From Hippophae tibetana (taxonomy: Eukaryota; Streptophyta; Magnoliopsida; Rosales; Elaeagnaceae): a stretch of 64,000 nucleotides of DNA. The notes beneath the pieces are model-generated. The model was not told the origin of the DNA. It worked only from the letters and a program-made list of their open reading frames with translations, and did no database searches. The translations under genes were made by a program, and so were the position numbers. The stretch lies in assembly GCA_037013495.1 (NCBI GenBank), contig CM072801.1, forward strand, positions 34,584,001-34,648,000. The letters are read 5' to 3'. Positions 14,501-29,900 of this stretch are shown piece by piece (position 1 is the stretch's first letter; each line of letters opens with the position of its first letter).

Positions 14501-16741
14501 CTTACCAAGGGTTTTAGGTTTTTCTCGCAACGTTTCGTTTTACTTAGTTTCAATTTTATTCAATAGAGCTGTAAAGGGGATATTTATGCCGGCCAAGGGT
14601 TCTTTATTTATATGTTCAATAAAGCTGTATTCTTCGGGAAAAAATGGGAGAATAGAAAATGAAAGGTGGAGGGAGCTATTGAAATTTTTTAAAAAACAAA
14701 ACATTTGATAAATCGAACTTTCAACTTTATACGACTATAACTTTTGACTATGGTATCGTAATGGAAATTATAATATATCAAATATAATCTCTTATCGATA
14801 CACACAATCAGTTTTGGCCTCACTAACGAACCTGAATTATGTACCCAAATGCATCATTTACATCTCTTAAAAAGGGTTTTAGGTTTTTCTCACAAATTTC
14901 CGTTTTATTTATTTTCCATTTTATTCAATAGAGCTGTAAAGGAGATATTTAAGTCGACCAAGGGTTCTTTATTTATGTGTTGAATAAATCTATATTCTTC
15001 GAAAAAATATGAGAATAGAAAAAGAAGGAGGAAATGTTAAAATTTTCAAAAATAACAAAACATTTGACAAATTGAACTTTCAAATTTATACGACTATAAC
15101 TTTTGACTGAGGTATCATACCTACAATTATAATATATTAAATCAAAGCCCTTAACGATTCACACAATTTGTTCTGGCCTCACTATGAAACCTGAATTATA
15201 TACCCAAATTCCATCATTTCCATCACTAACCAAGGGTCTTAGGTTTTTCTCACAAATTTCCGTTTTACTTATTTTCGATTTTATTCAGTAGAGCTGTAAA
15301 GGAGATATTTAAGTCAACTAAGGGTTCTTTATTTATGTGTTGAATAAATCTCTATTCTTCGAAAAAAATACTAGAATAGAAAAAGAAAGGAGAACTATTA
15401 AAATTTTCAAAAATAACCAAACATTTGACAAATCGAACTTTCTAATTTATACGACTATAACTTTTGAGTGGGGTATCGTACCGAAAATTATAATATATCA
15501 AATCAAAGCTCTTAACGATTCACAAAATTTGTTCTGGCCTCACTATGGAACCTGAATTATATACCCAAATTCCATCATTTACATCACTAACCAAGGGACT
15601 TAGGTTTTTCTCGCAAATTTCTGTTTTACTTAGTTTCCATTTTATTCAATATAGTTGTAAAGTAGATATTTAAGACGACCAAGGGTTCTTTATTTATGTG
15701 ATCAATAAATCTTTATTCTTCAAAAAAAAGGAGAATAGAAAAAGAAAGGGGCAACTAGTTAAATTTTCAAAAACAACAAAATATTTGATAAATTAAACTT
15801 TTAACTTTATACGACTATAAGTTTTGATAAGGGTATTGTAACGACAATTATAATATATCAAATCAAAGCTCTTATCTATTCACTCAATTATTTCTAGCCT
15901 CACATTGGAACCTAAATTATATACCCAATTTCCATCATTTACATCACTAACGAAGGGTTTTAGGTTTTTCTCGTATATTTCCGTTTTACAAATTTTCAGA
16001 TTTATTCAATAGAGCTGTAAAAGAGATATTTGTTCCGACCAAGGGTTCTCTATTTATTTGTTCAATAAATCTCTATTCTTTGAAAAGAAATTAGGAGAAT
16101 AGAAAAAGAAAGGAGCAACTGTTGAAATTTTCAAAAAACCAAAAGATTTGATAAATCAAACCTTCAACTTTATACGACCAAAACTTTCGACTGTGGTATC
16201 GTAAAGACTATTATAATATATCAAATTGAAGCCCTCATCGATTAACACAATCATTTTTGGCCTCACTAAGGAACCTGAATTTGTACCCAAATCCGTCATT
16301 TACATCACTTATGAACGGTTTTAGGTTTTTCTCGCTAATTTCTCTTTTACTAACTTTTGATTTTATTCAATAGAGCTGAAAAGGAGATATTTATGCGGAC
16401 CAAGGGTTCTTTTTTTATATGTTCAATAAATCTGTATTCTTCGAAAAAAATAGGAGCATAGAAAACGAAAGGAGCTGTTATTGAAATTTTCAAAAAAACA
16501 AAACATTTGATAAATCAAACTTTCAACTTTATACGAACATTACTTTTGACTAGGGTATCGTAATGCCAATTATAATATATCACATTGAAGCTCTTACTGA
16601 TTCACACAATCAGTGTTGGCCTCACAAAATAACTTGAGATATTTAACCAAATCCATCATTTACATCACTTACCAAGGATTTTAGGTTTTTCTCGCAAATA
16701 TTCGTTTTACTTATTTTCGATTTTATTCAATAAAGTTGTAA
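10233..16741. repeat. Higher-order unit, 18 monomers (about 6.51 kb), copy 1
   Basis: This is the first of three long units whose complete series of monomer subtypes recurs downstream at offsets of about 6510 and then 7226 bp. Within it are unusual variants found only once per unit, for example accatgggttttatg near 13429, a deleted-looking gttcaaaactctc near 13539, and accaagcccttag near 13785. Its first 1.3 kb also belongs to the four-monomer family, and small differences (caatacattt versus caaaacattt) set it slightly apart from copies 2 and 3. Confidence 0.9.
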
Positions 16742-19700
16742 AGGAGATATTTAAGGCGACCAAGGGTTCTTTATTTATCCGATCCATAAATCTTTATTTT
16801 TTGAAAAAAATAGGAGAATAGAAAATGAAAGGGGCAAGTGTTGAAATTTTCAAAAACAACAAAACATTTGACAAATCGAATTTTCAACTTTATACAATAA
16901 TAGCTTTTGACTGAGGTATCGTAAAGAAAATTATTATATATCAAATCAAAGAACTTAATAATTCACAAAATTAGTTCTGGCCTCACTTCGGAACCTGAAT
17001 TATATACACAAATTCCATCATGTACATCACTAACCAAGGGTTTTAGGTTTTTCTCGCAAATTTTCGTTTTACTCACTTTTCAATTTTATTCATTAGAGCT
17101 GTAAAGGGGATATTTATGCTGGCCAAGGGTTCTTTATTTATATATTCAATAAAGTTGTATTCTTCGAAAAAAATAGGAGAATAGAAAATGAAAGGTGGAG
17201 GGAGCTATTGAAATCTTTCAAAAAACAAAACATTTGATAAATGGAACTTTCAACTTTATACGACTATAACTTTTGACTACGGTATCGTAATGGCAATTAT
17301 AATATATCAAATATAAGCTCCTATCGATACACACAATCAGTTTTGGCCTCACTAACGAACCTAAATTATGTACCCAAATGCATCATTTACATCTCTTACC
17401 AAGGGTTTTAGGTTTTTCTCACAAATTTCCGTTTTACTTATTTTCGATTTTATTCAATAGAGGTGTAAAGGAGATATTTAAGTCGACCAAGGGTTCTTTA
17501 TTTATGTGTTCAATAAATATCTATTCTTCGTAAAAAATATGAGAATAGAAAAAGAAAGAGGCAATTGTTAAAATTTTCAAAAATAAGAAAACATTTGACA
17601 AATCGAACTTTCAAATTTATACGACTATAACTTTTGACTGGGGTATCGTTCCGAAAATTATAATATATTAAATCAAAGCTCTTAAGGATTCACACAATTT
17701 GTTCTGGCCTCACTATGGAACCTGAATTATATACCTAAATTCCATCATTTACGTCACTAACCAAGGGTCTTAGGTTTTTCTCGCAAATTTCGGTTTTTAC
17801 TTAGTTTCGATTTTATTCAATAGAGCTATAAAGTATATATTTAAGGCGACCAAGGGTTCTTTATTTATGTGATCAATAAATCTTTATTCTTCAAAAAAAA
17901 AATAGGTGAATAGAAAAAGAAAGGGGCAACTAGTTAAATTTTCAAAAACAACAAAAAATTTGATAAATTGAACTTTTAACTTTATACGACTATAACTTTT
18001 GAGTGGGGTAATGTAACGACAATTATAAAATATCAAATCGCAGCTCTTATCTATTCACACAATTATTTCTAGCCTCACGTTGGAACCTGAATTATATACC
18101 CAATTTCCTTCATTTACATCACTTACCAAGGGTTTTAGATATTTCTCGCAAATTTTCGTTTTTCTTATTTTCGATTTTATTCAATAGAGCTGTAAAGGAT
18201 ATATTTAAGGCGACCAAGGGTTCTTTATTTATGCGATCAATAAATCTTTATTTTTTGAAAAAAATAGGAGAATAGAAAATGAAAGGGGAAACTGTTGAAA
18301 TTTTCAAAAACAACAAAACATTTGACAAATCAAATTTTCAACTTTATACAATAATAGCTTTTGACTGAGGTATCGTAACGAAAATTATAATATATCAAAT
18401 CGAAGAACTTAATAATTCCCAAAATTAGTTCTGGCCTCACTTCGGAACCTGAATTATATACCCAAATTCCATCATGTACATCACTAACCAAGGGTTTTAG
18501 GTTTTTCTCGCAAATTTTCGTTTTACTCACTTTTCAATTTTATTCATTAGAGCTGTAAAGGGGATATTTATGCTGGCCAAGGGTTCTTTATTTATATATT
18601 CAATAAAGTTGTATTCTTCGAAAAAAAATAGGAGAATAGAAAATGAAAGGTGGAGGGAGCTATTGAAATTTTTTAAAAAACAAAACATTTTATAAATGGA
18701 ACTTTCAACTTTATACGACTATAACTTTTGACTATGGTATCGGAACGGCAATTATAATATATCAAATATAAGCTCTTATCGATACACACAATCAGTTTTG
18801 GCCTCACTAACGAACCTGAATTATGAAACCAAATGCATCATTTAAATCTATTACCAAGTGTTTTATGTTTTTCTCAAAAATTTCCGTTTTACTTACTTTC
18901 GATTTTATTCAATAGAGCTGTAAAGGAGATATTTAAGTCGACCAAGGGTTCTTTATTTATGTGTTCAATAAATCTCTATTCTTCGTAAAAAAATATGAGA
19001 ATAGAAAAAGAAAGGGGCAATTGTTAAAATTTTCAAAAATAAGAAAACATTTGACAAATCGAACTTTCAAATTTATACGACTATAACTTTTGACTGGGGT
19101 ATCGTTCCGACAGTTATAATATATTAAATCAAAGCTCTTAAGGATTCACACAATTTTTTATGGCCTCACTATCGAACCTGAATTATATACCCAAATTCCA
19201 TCATTTACATCACTAACCAAGGGTCTTAGGTTTTTCTCACAAATTTTTGTTTTACTTAGTTTCGATTTTATTTAATAGAGCTGTAAAAGAGATATTTAAG
19301 GCGACCAAGGGTTCTTTATTTATGTGATCAATAAATCTTTATTCTTCAAAAAAAAATAGGAGAATAGAAAAAGAAAGGGGCAACTAGTTAAATTTTCAAA
19401 AACAACAAAAAATTTGATAAATTGAACTTTTAACTTTATACGACTATAACTTTTGAGTGGGGTATTGTAACGACAATTATAATATATAAAATCAAAGCTC
19501 TTATCTATTCACACAATTATTTCTAGCCCCAAGTTGGAACCTGAATTATATACCCAATTTCCATCATTTACATCACTAACGAAGGGGTTTAGGTTTTTCT
19601 CGCAAATTTCCGTTTTACCAATTTTCGGTTTTATTGAATAGAGCTGTAAAGGAGATATTTGTTCCGATCAAGGGTTCTTTATTTATGTGTTCAATAAATC

Positions 19701-22700
19701 TCTATTCTTTGAAAAGAAACTAGGAGAATAGAAAAAGAAAGTAGCAACTATTGAAATATTCAAAAAAACAAAACATTTGATAAATTGAACTTTCAACTTT
19801 ATACGACCATAACTTTTGATCTGGTATCGTAAAGACTATTCTAATATATCAAATTGAAGCCCTTATCGATTAACACAATCAGTGTTGGTCTCACTAAGGA
19901 ACCTGAATTATGTACCCAAATCTGTCATTTACATCACTTACCATGGGTTTTATGTTTTATTCGCAAATTTCTATTTTACTAACTTTCGATTTTATTCAAT
20001 AGAGCTGTAAAGGAGATATTTATGCCGTACAAGGGTTATTTATTTATGTGTTCAAAACTCTCTATTCTTCAAAAAAAAATGAGAATAGAAAAAAAGGGGA
20101 ACTGTTAAAATTTTCAAAAATAACAAAACATTTCACAAATCGAACTTTCAAATTTATACGACTATAACTTTTCACTTGGGTATCATACCGATAATTATAA
20201 TATATTAAATCAAAGCTCTTAATGATTCACACAATTTGTTTCGGCCACACTATAGAACCTGAATTATATACCAAATTCCATCGTTTACATCACTAACCAA
20301 GCCCTTAGTTTTTTCTCGCAAATTTCTGTTTTACTTAGTTTCGATTTTATTCAATAGAGCTGTAAAGTAGATATTTAAGGCGACCAACGGTTCTTTATTT
20401 ATGTGATCAATAAATCTTTATTCTTAAAAAAAATAGGAGATTAGAAAAAGAAAGGGGCAACTAGTTAAATTTTCAAAAACAACAAAAAATTTGAAAAATT
20501 GAACTTTTTACTTTATACGACTATAACTTTTGAGTGGGGTATTATAACGACAATTAAAATATATCAAATCGAAGCTCTTATCTATTCACACAATTATTTC
20601 TAGCCTCACGTTGGAACCTGAATTATATACCCAAATCTGTCATTTACATCACTTACCATGGGTTTTATGTTTTATTCGCAAATTTCTATTTTACTAACTT
20701 TCGATTTTATTCAATAGAGCTGTAAAAGAGATATTTATGCCGTACAAGGGTTATTTATTTATGTGTTCAAAACTCTCTATTCTTCAAAAAAAAATGAGAA
20801 TAGAAAAAAAGGGGAACTGTTAAAATTTTCAAAAATAACAAAACATTTCACAAATCGAACTTTCAAATTTATACGACTATAACTTTTCACTTGGGTATCA
20901 TACCGATAATTATAATATATTAAATCAAAGCTCTTAATGATTCACACAATTTGTTTCGGCCACACTATAGAACCTGAATTATATACCAAATTCCATCGTT
21001 TACATCACTAACCAAGCCCTTAGTTTTTTCTCGCAAATTTCTGTTTTACTTAGTTTCGATTTTATTCAATAGAGCTGTAAAGTAGATATTTAAGGCGACC
21101 AACGGTTCTTTATTTATGTGATCAATAAATCTTTATTCTTAAAAAAAATAGGAGATTAGAAAAAGAAAGGGGCAACTAGTTAAATTTCAAAAACAACAAA
21201 AAATTTGAAAAATTGAACTTTTTACTTTATACGACTATAACTTTTGAGTGGGGTATTATAACGACAATTAAAATATATCAAATCGAAGCTCTTATCTATT
21301 CACACAATTATTTCTAGCCTCACGTTGGAACCTGAATTATATACCCAATTTCCATCATTTACATTACTTACCAAGGGTTTTAGGTTTTTCTCGCAAATTT
21401 CTATTTTACTAACTTACGATTTTATTCAATAGAGCTGTAAAGGAGATATTTATGCCGACCAAGGGTTCTCTATTTATATGTTCAATAAATCTATATTCTA
21501 CGAAAAAAATGGGGGCATAGAAAACGAAAGGAGCTACTATTGAAATTTTCAAAAAAACAAAACATTTGATAAATCAAACTTTCAACTTTATACGACCATT
21601 ACTTTTGACTAGGGTTTTGTAATGCCAATTATAATATATCACAATGAAGCTCTTATTGATTCACACAATCAGTGTTGGCCTCACAAAGGAACATGAGATA
21701 TTTAACCAAATCCATAATTTACATCACTTACCAAGGGTTTTAGGTTTTTCTCGCAACGTTTCGTTTTACTTAGTTTCAATTTTATTCAATAGAGCTGTAA
21801 AGGGGATATTTATGCCGGCCAAGGGTTCTTTATTTATATGTTCAATAAAGCTGTATTCTTCGGGAAAAAATGGGAGAATAGAAAATGAAAGGTGGAGGGA
21901 GCTATTGAAATTTTTTAAAAAACAAAACATTTGATAAATCGAACTTTCAACTTTATACGACTATAACTTTTGACTATGGTATCGTAATGGAAATTATAAT
22001 ATATCAAATATAATCTCTTATCGATACACACAATCAGTTTTGGCCTCACTAACGAACCTGAATTATGTACCCAAATGCATCATTTACATCTCTTAAAAAG
22101 GGTTTTAGGTTTTTCTCACAAATTTCCGTTTTATTTATTTTCCATTTTATTCAATAGAGCTGTAAAGGAGATATTTAAGTCGACCAAGGGTTCTTTATTT
22201 ATGTGTTGAATAAATCTATATTCTTCGAAAAAATATGAGAATAGAAAAAGAAGGAGGAAATGTTAAAATTTTCAAAAATAACAAAACATTTGACAAATTG
22301 AACTTTCAAATTTATACGACTATAACTTTTGACTGAGGTATCATACCTACAATTATAATATATTAAATCAAAGCCCTTAACGATTCACACAATTTGTTCT
22401 GGCCTCACTATGAAACCTGAATTATATACCCAAATTCCATCATTTCCATCACTAACCAAGGGTCTTAGGTTTTTCTCACAAATTTCCGTTTTACTTATTT
22501 TCGATTTTATTCAGTAGAGCTGTAAAGGAGATATTTAAGTCAACTAAGGGTTCTTTATTTATGTGTTGAATAAATCTCTATTCTTCGAAAAAAATACTAG
22601 AATAGAAAAAGAAAGGAGAACTATTAAAATTTTCAAAAATAACCAAACATTTGACAAATCGAACTTTCTAATTTATACGACTATAACTTTTGAGTGGGGT

Positions 22701-23967
22701 ATCGTACCGAAAATTATAATATATCAAATCAAAGCTCTTAACGATTCACAAAATTTGTTCTGGCCTCACTATGGAACCTGAATTATATACCCAAATTCCA
22801 TCATTTACATCACTAACCAAGGGACTTAGGTTTTTCTCGCAAATTTCTGTTTTACTTAGTTTCCATTTTATTCAATATAGTTGTAAAGTAGATATTTAAG
22901 ACGACCAAGGGTTCTTTATTTATGTGATCAATAAATCTTTATTCTTCAAAAAAAAGGAGAATAGAAAAAGAAAGGGGCAACTAGTTAAATTTTCAAAAAC
23001 AACAAAATATTTGATAAATTAAACTTTTAACTTTATACGACTATAAGTTTTGATAAGGGTATTGTAACGACAATTATAATATATCAAATCAAAGCTCTTA
23101 TCTATTCACTCAATTATTTCTAGCCTCACATTGGAACCTAAATTATATACCCAATTTCCATCATTTACATCACTAACGAAGGGTTTTAGGTTTTTCTCGT
23201 ATATTTCCGTTTTACAAATTTTCAGATTTATTCAATAGAGCTGTAAAAGAGATATTTGTTCCGACCAAGGGTTCTCTATTTATTTGTTCAATAAATCTCT
23301 ATTCTTTGAAAAGAAATTAGGAGAATAGAAAAAGAAAGGAGCAACTGTTGAAATTTTCAAAAAACCAAAAGATTTGATAAATCAAACCTTCAACTTTATA
23401 CGACCAAAACTTTCGACTGTGGTATCGTAAAGACTATTATAATATATCAAATTGAAGCCCTCATCGATTAACACAATCATTTTTGGCCTCACTAAGGAAC
23501 CTGAATTTGTACCCAAATCCGTCATTTACATCACTTATGAACGGTTTTAGGTTTTTCTCGCTAATTTCTCTTTTACTAACTTTTGATTTTATTCAATAGA
23601 GCTGAAAAGGAGATATTTATGCGGACCAAGGGTTCTTTTTTTATATGTTCAATAAATCTGTATTCTTCGAAAAAAATAGGAGCATAGAAAACGAAAGGAG
23701 CTGTTATTGAAATTTTCAAAAAAACAAAACATTTGATAAATCAAACTTTCAACTTTATACGAACATTACTTTTGACTAGGGTATCGTAATGCCAATTATA
23801 ATATATCACATTGAAGCTCTTACTGATTCACACAATCAGTGTTGGCCTCACAAAATAACTTGAGATATTTAACCAAATCCATCATTTACATCACTTACCA
23901 AGGATTTTAGGTTTTTCTCGCAAATATTCGTTTTACTTATTTTCGATTTTATTCAATAAAGTTGTAA
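16742..23967. repeat. Higher-order unit, 20 monomers (7226 bp), copy 2 with internal duplication
   Basis: It has the same subtype order as copy 1 and copy 3, but is 714 bp longer because a two-monomer block is present twice (19921-21348). Outside that block the match to copy 3 is nearly perfect, including private variants such as caaatttcggtttttac near 17787 and 25013. Copy 2 and copy 3 are more similar to each other than either is to the start of copy 1. Confidence 0.92.
19921..21348. repeat. Two-monomer tandem duplication (715 and 714 bp) inside the 18-monomer unit
   Basis: The block beginning tctgtcatttacatc at 19921 starts again at 20636. The proximal copy reads gctgtaaaggag like copy 1 of the large unit (13492), whereas the distal copy reads gctgtaaaagag like copy 3 (27232). 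The distal copy lacks one T in its taaattttc stretch near 21180. The junction lies in the shared string tacccaa near 20627-20635, where the preceding monomer's atatac context is joined to this block. Copy 1 and copy 3 each carry the block once. Confidence 0.92.
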
Positions 23968-26900
23968 AGGAGATATTTAAGGCGACCAAGGGTTCTTTAT
24001 TTATCCGATCCATAAATCTTTATTTTTTGAAAAAAATAGGAGAATAGAAAATGAAAGGGGCAAGTGTTGAAATTTTCAAAAACAACAAAACATTTGACAA
24101 ATCGAATTTTCAACTTTATACAATAATAGCTTTTGACTGAGGTATCGTAAAGAAAATTATTATATATCAAATCAAAGCACTTAATAATTCACAAAATTAG
24201 TTCTGGCCTCACTTCGGAACCTGAATTATATACACAAATTCCATCATGTACATCACTAACCAAGGGTTTTAGGTTTTTCTCGCAAATTTTCGTTTTACTC
24301 ACTTTTCAATTTTATTCATTAGAGCTGTAAAGGGGATATTTATGCTGGCCAAGGGTTCTTTATTTATATATTCAATAAAGTTGTATTCTTCGAAAAAAAT
24401 AGGAGAATAGAAAATGAAAGGTGGAGGGAGCTATTGAAATCTTTCAAAAAACAAAACATTTGATAAATGGAACTTTCAACTTTATACGACTATAACTTTT
24501 GACTACGGTATCGTAATGGCAATTATAATATATCAAATATAAGCTCCTATCGATACACACAATCAGTTTTGGCCTCACTAACGAACCTAAATTATGTACC
24601 CAAATGCATCATTTACATCTCTTACCAAGGGTTTTAGGTTTTTCTCACAAATTTCCGTTTTACTTATTTTCGATTTTATTCAATAGAGGTGTAAAGGAGA
24701 TATTTAAGTCGACCAAGGGTTCTTTATTTATGTGTTCAATAAATATCTATTCTTCGTAAAAAATATGAGAATAGAAAAAGAAAGAGGCAATTGTTAAAAT
24801 TTTCAAAAATAAGAAAACATTTGACAAATCGAACTTTCAAATTTATACGACTATAACTTTTGACTGGGGTATCGTTCCGAAAATTATAATATATTAAATC
24901 AAAGCTCTTAAGGATTCACACAATTTGTTCTGGCCTCACTATGGAACCTGAATTATATACCTAAATTCCATCATTTACGTCACTAACCAAGGGTCTTAGG
25001 TTTTTCTCGCAAATTTCGGTTTTTACTTAGTTTCGATTTTATTCAATAGAGCTATAAAGTATATATTTAAGGCGACCAAGGGTTCTTTATTTATGTGATC
25101 AATAAATCTTTATTCTTCAAAAAAAAAATAGGTGAATAGAAAAAGAAAGGGGCAACTAGTTAAATTTTCAAAAACAACAAAAAATTTGATAAATTGAACT
25201 TTTAACTTTATACGACTATAACTTTTGAGTGGGGTAATGTAACGACAATTATAAAATATCAAATCGCAGCTCTTATCTATTCACACAATTATTTCTAGCC
25301 TCACGTTGGAACCTGAATTATATACCCAATTTCCTTCATTTACATCACTTACCAAGGGTTTTAGATATTTCTCGCAAATTTTCGTTTTTCTTATTTTCGA
25401 TTTTATTCAATAGAGCTGTAAAGGATATATTTAAGGCGACCAAGGGTTCTTTATTTATGCGATCAATAAATCTTTATTTTTTGAAAAAAATAGGAGAATA
25501 GAAAATGAAAGGGGAAACTGTTGAAATTTTCAAAAACAACAAAACATTTGACAAATCAAATTTTCAACTTTATACAATAATAGCTTTTGACTGAGGTATC
25601 GTAACGAAAATTATAATATATCAAATCGAAGAACTTAATAATTCCCAAAATTAGTTCTGGCCTCACTTCGGAACCTGAATTATATACCCAAATTCCATCA
25701 TGTACATCACTAACCAAGGGTTTTAGGTTTTTCTCGCAAATTTTCGTTTTACTCACTTTTCAATTTTATTCATTAGAGCTGTAAAGGGGATATTTATGCT
25801 GGCCAAGGGTTCTTTATTTATATATTCAATAAAGTTGTATTCTTCGAAAAAAAATAGGAGAATAGAAAATGAAAGGTGGAGGGAGCTATTGAAATTTTTT
25901 AAAAAACAAAACATTTTATAAATGGAACTTTCAACTTTATACGACTATAACTTTTGACTATGGTATCGGAACGGCAATTATAATATATCAAATATAAGCT
26001 CTTATCGATACACACAATCAGTTTTGGCCTCACTAACGAACCTGAATTATGAAACCAAATGCATCATTTAAATCTATTACCAAGTGTTTTATGTTTTTCT
26101 CAAAAATTTCCGTTTTACTTACTTTCGATTTTATTCAATAGAGCTGTAAAGGAGATATTTAAGTCGACCAAGGGTTCTTTATTTATGTGTTCAATAAATC
26201 TCTATTCTTCGTAAAAAAATATGAGAATAGAAAAAGAAAGGGGCAATTGTTAAAATTTTCAAAAATAAGAAAACATTTGACAAATCGAACTTTCAAATTT
26301 ATACGACTATAACTTTTGACTGGGGTATCGTTCCGACAGTTATAATATATTAAATCAAAGCTCTTAAGGATTCACACAATTTTTTATGGCCTCACTATCG
26401 AACCTGAATTATATACCCAAATTCCATCATTTACATCACTAACCAAGGGTCTTAGGTTTTTCTCACAAATTTTTGTTTTACTTAGTTTCGATTTTATTTA
26501 ATAGAGCTGTAAAAGAGATATTTAAGGCGACCAAGGGTTCTTTATTTATGTGATCAATAAATCTTTATTCTTCAAAAAAAAATAGGAGAATAGAAAAAGA
26601 AAGGGGCAACTAGTTAAATTTTCAAAAACAACAAAAAATTTGATAAATTGAACTTTTAACTTTATACGACTATAACTTTTGAGTGGGGTATTGTAACGAC
26701 AATTATAATATATAAAATCAAAGCTCTTATCTATTCACACAATTATTTCTAGCCCCAAGTTGGAACCTGAATTATATACCCAATTTCCATCATTTACATC
26801 ACTAACGAAGGGGTTTAGGTTTTTCTCGCAAATTTCCGTTTTACCAATTTTCGGTTTTATTGAATAGAGCTGTAAAGGAGATATTTGTTCCGATCAAGGG

Positions 26901-29900
26901 TTCTTTATTTATGTGTTCAATAAATCTCTATTCTTTGAAAAGAAACTAGGAGAATAGAAAAAGAAAGTAGCAACTATTGAAATATTCAAAAAAACAAAAC
27001 ATTTGATAAATTGAACTTTCAACTTTATACGACCATAACTTTTGATCTGGTATCGTAAAGACTATTCTAATATATCAAATTGAAGCCCTTATCGATTAAC
27101 ACAATCAGTGTTGGTCTCACTAAGGAACCTGAATTATGTACCCAAATCTGTCATTTACATCACTTACCATGGGTTTTATGTTTTATTCGCAAATTTCTAT
27201 TTTACTAACTTTCGATTTTATTCAATAGAGCTGTAAAAGAGATATTTATGCCGTACAAGGGTTATTTATTTATGTGTTCAAAACTCTCTATTCTTCAAAA
27301 AAAAATGAGAATAGAAAAAAAGGGGAACTGTTAAAATTTTCAAAAATAACAAAACATTTCACAAATCGAACTTTCAAATTTATACGACTATAACTTTTCA
27401 CTTGGGTATCATACCGATAATTATAATATATTAAATCAAAGCTCTTAATGATTCACACAATTTGTTTCGGCCACACTATAGAACCTGAATTATATACCAA
27501 ATTCCATCGTTTACATCACTAACCAAGCCCTTAGTTTTTTCTCGCAAATTTCTGTTTTACTTAGTTTCGATTTTATTCAATAGAGCTGTAAAGTAGATAT
27601 TTAAGGCGACCAACGGTTCTTTATTTATGTGATCAATAAATCTTTATTCTTAAAAAAAATAGGAGATTAGAAAAAGAAAGGGGCAACTAGTTAAATTTTC
27701 AAAAACAACAAAAAATTTGAAAAATTGAACTTTTTACTTTATACGACTATAACTTTTGAGTGGGGTATTATAACGACAATTAAAATATATCAAATCGAAG
27801 CTCTTATCTATTCACACAATTATTTCTAGCCTCACGTTGGAACCTGAATTATATACCCAATTTCCATCATTTACATTACTTACCAAGGGTTTTAGGTTTT
27901 TCTCGCAAATTTCTATTTTACTAACTTACGATTTTATTCAATAGAGCTGTAAAGGAGATATTTATGCCGACCAAGGGTTCTCTATTTATATGTTCAATAA
28001 ATCTATATTCTACGAAAAAAATGGGGGCATAGAAAACGAAAGGAGCTACTATTGAAATTTTCAAAAAAACAAAACATTTGATAAATCAAACTTTCAACTT
28101 TATACGACCATTACTTTTGACTAGGGTTTTGTAAAGCCAATTATAATATATCACAATGAAGCTCTTATTGATTCACACAATCAGTGTTGGCCTCACAAAG
28201 GAACATGAGATATTTAACCAAATCCATAATTTACATCACTTACCAAGGGTTTTAGGTTTTTCTCGCAACGTTTCGTTTTACTTAGTTTCAATTTTATTAA
28301 ATAGAGCTGTAAAGGGGATATTTATGCCGGCCAAGGGTTCTTTATTTATATGTTCAATAAAGCTGTATTCTTCGGGAAAAAATGGGAGAATAGAAAATGA
28401 AAGGTGGAGGGAGCTATTGAAATTTTTTAAAAAACAAAACATTTGATAAATCGAACTTTCAACTTTATACGACTATAACTTTTGACTATGGTATCGTAAT
28501 GGAAATTATAATATATCAAATATAATCTCTTATCGATACACACAATCAGTTTTGGCCTCACTAACGAACCTGAATTATGTACCCAAATGCATCATTTACA
28601 TCTCTTAAAAAGGGTTTTAGGTTTTTCTCACAAATTTCCGTTTTATGTATTTTCGATTTTATTCAATAGAGCTGTAAAGGAGATATTTAAGTCGACCAAG
28701 GGTTCTTTATTTATGTGTTGAATAAATCTATATTCTTCGAAAAAATATGAGAATAGAAAAAGAAGGAGGAAATGTTAAAATTTTCAAAAATAACAAAACA
28801 TTTGACAAATTGAACTTTCAAATTTATACGACTATAACTTTTGACTGAGGTATCATACCTACAATTATAATATATTAAATCAAAGCCCTTAACGATTCAC
28901 ACAATTTGTTCTGGCCTCACTATGAAACCTGAATTATATACCCAAATTCCATCATTTCCATCACTAACCAAGGGTCTTAGGTTTTTCTCACAAATTTCCG
29001 TTTTACTTATTTTCGATTTTATTCAATAGAGCTGTAAAGGAGATATTTAAGTCAACTAAGGGTTCTTTATTTATGTGTTGAATAAATCTCTATTCTTCGA
29101 AAAAAATATGAGAATAGAAAAAGCAAGGAGAACTATTAAAATTTTCAAAAATAACCAAACATTTGACAAATCGAACTTTCTAATTTATACGACTATAACT
29201 TTTGAGTGGGGTATCGTACCGAAAATTATAATATATCAAATCAAAGCTCTTAACGATTCACAAAATTTGTTCTGGCCTCACTATGGAACCTGAATTATAT
29301 ACCCAAATTCCATCATTTACATCACTAACCAAGGGACTTAGGTTTTTCTCGCAAATTTCTGTTTTACTTAGTTTCCATTTTATTCAATAGAGTTGTAAAG
29401 TAGATATTTAAGACGACCAAGGGTTCTTTATTTATGTGATCAATAAATCTTTATTCTTCAAAAAAAAAGGAGAATAGAAAAAGAAAGGGGCAACTAGTTA
29501 AATTTTCAAAAACAACAAAATATTTGATAAATTAAACTTTTAACTTTATACGACTATAAGTTTTGATAAGGGTATTGTAACGACAATTATAATATATCAA
29601 ATCAAAGCTCTTATCTATTCACTCAATTATTTCTAGCCTCACATTGGAACCTAAATTATATACCCAATTTCCATCATTTACATCACTAACGAAGGGTTTT
29701 AGGTTTTTCTCGCATATTTCCGTTTTACAAATTTTCAGATTTATTCAATAGAGCTGTAAAAGAGATATTTGTTCCGACCAAGGGTTCTCTATTTATTTGT
29801 TCAATAAATCTCTATTCTTTGAAAAGAAATTAGGAGAATAGAAAAAGAAAGGAGCAACTGTTGAAATTTTCAAAAAACCAAAAGATTTGATAAATCAAAC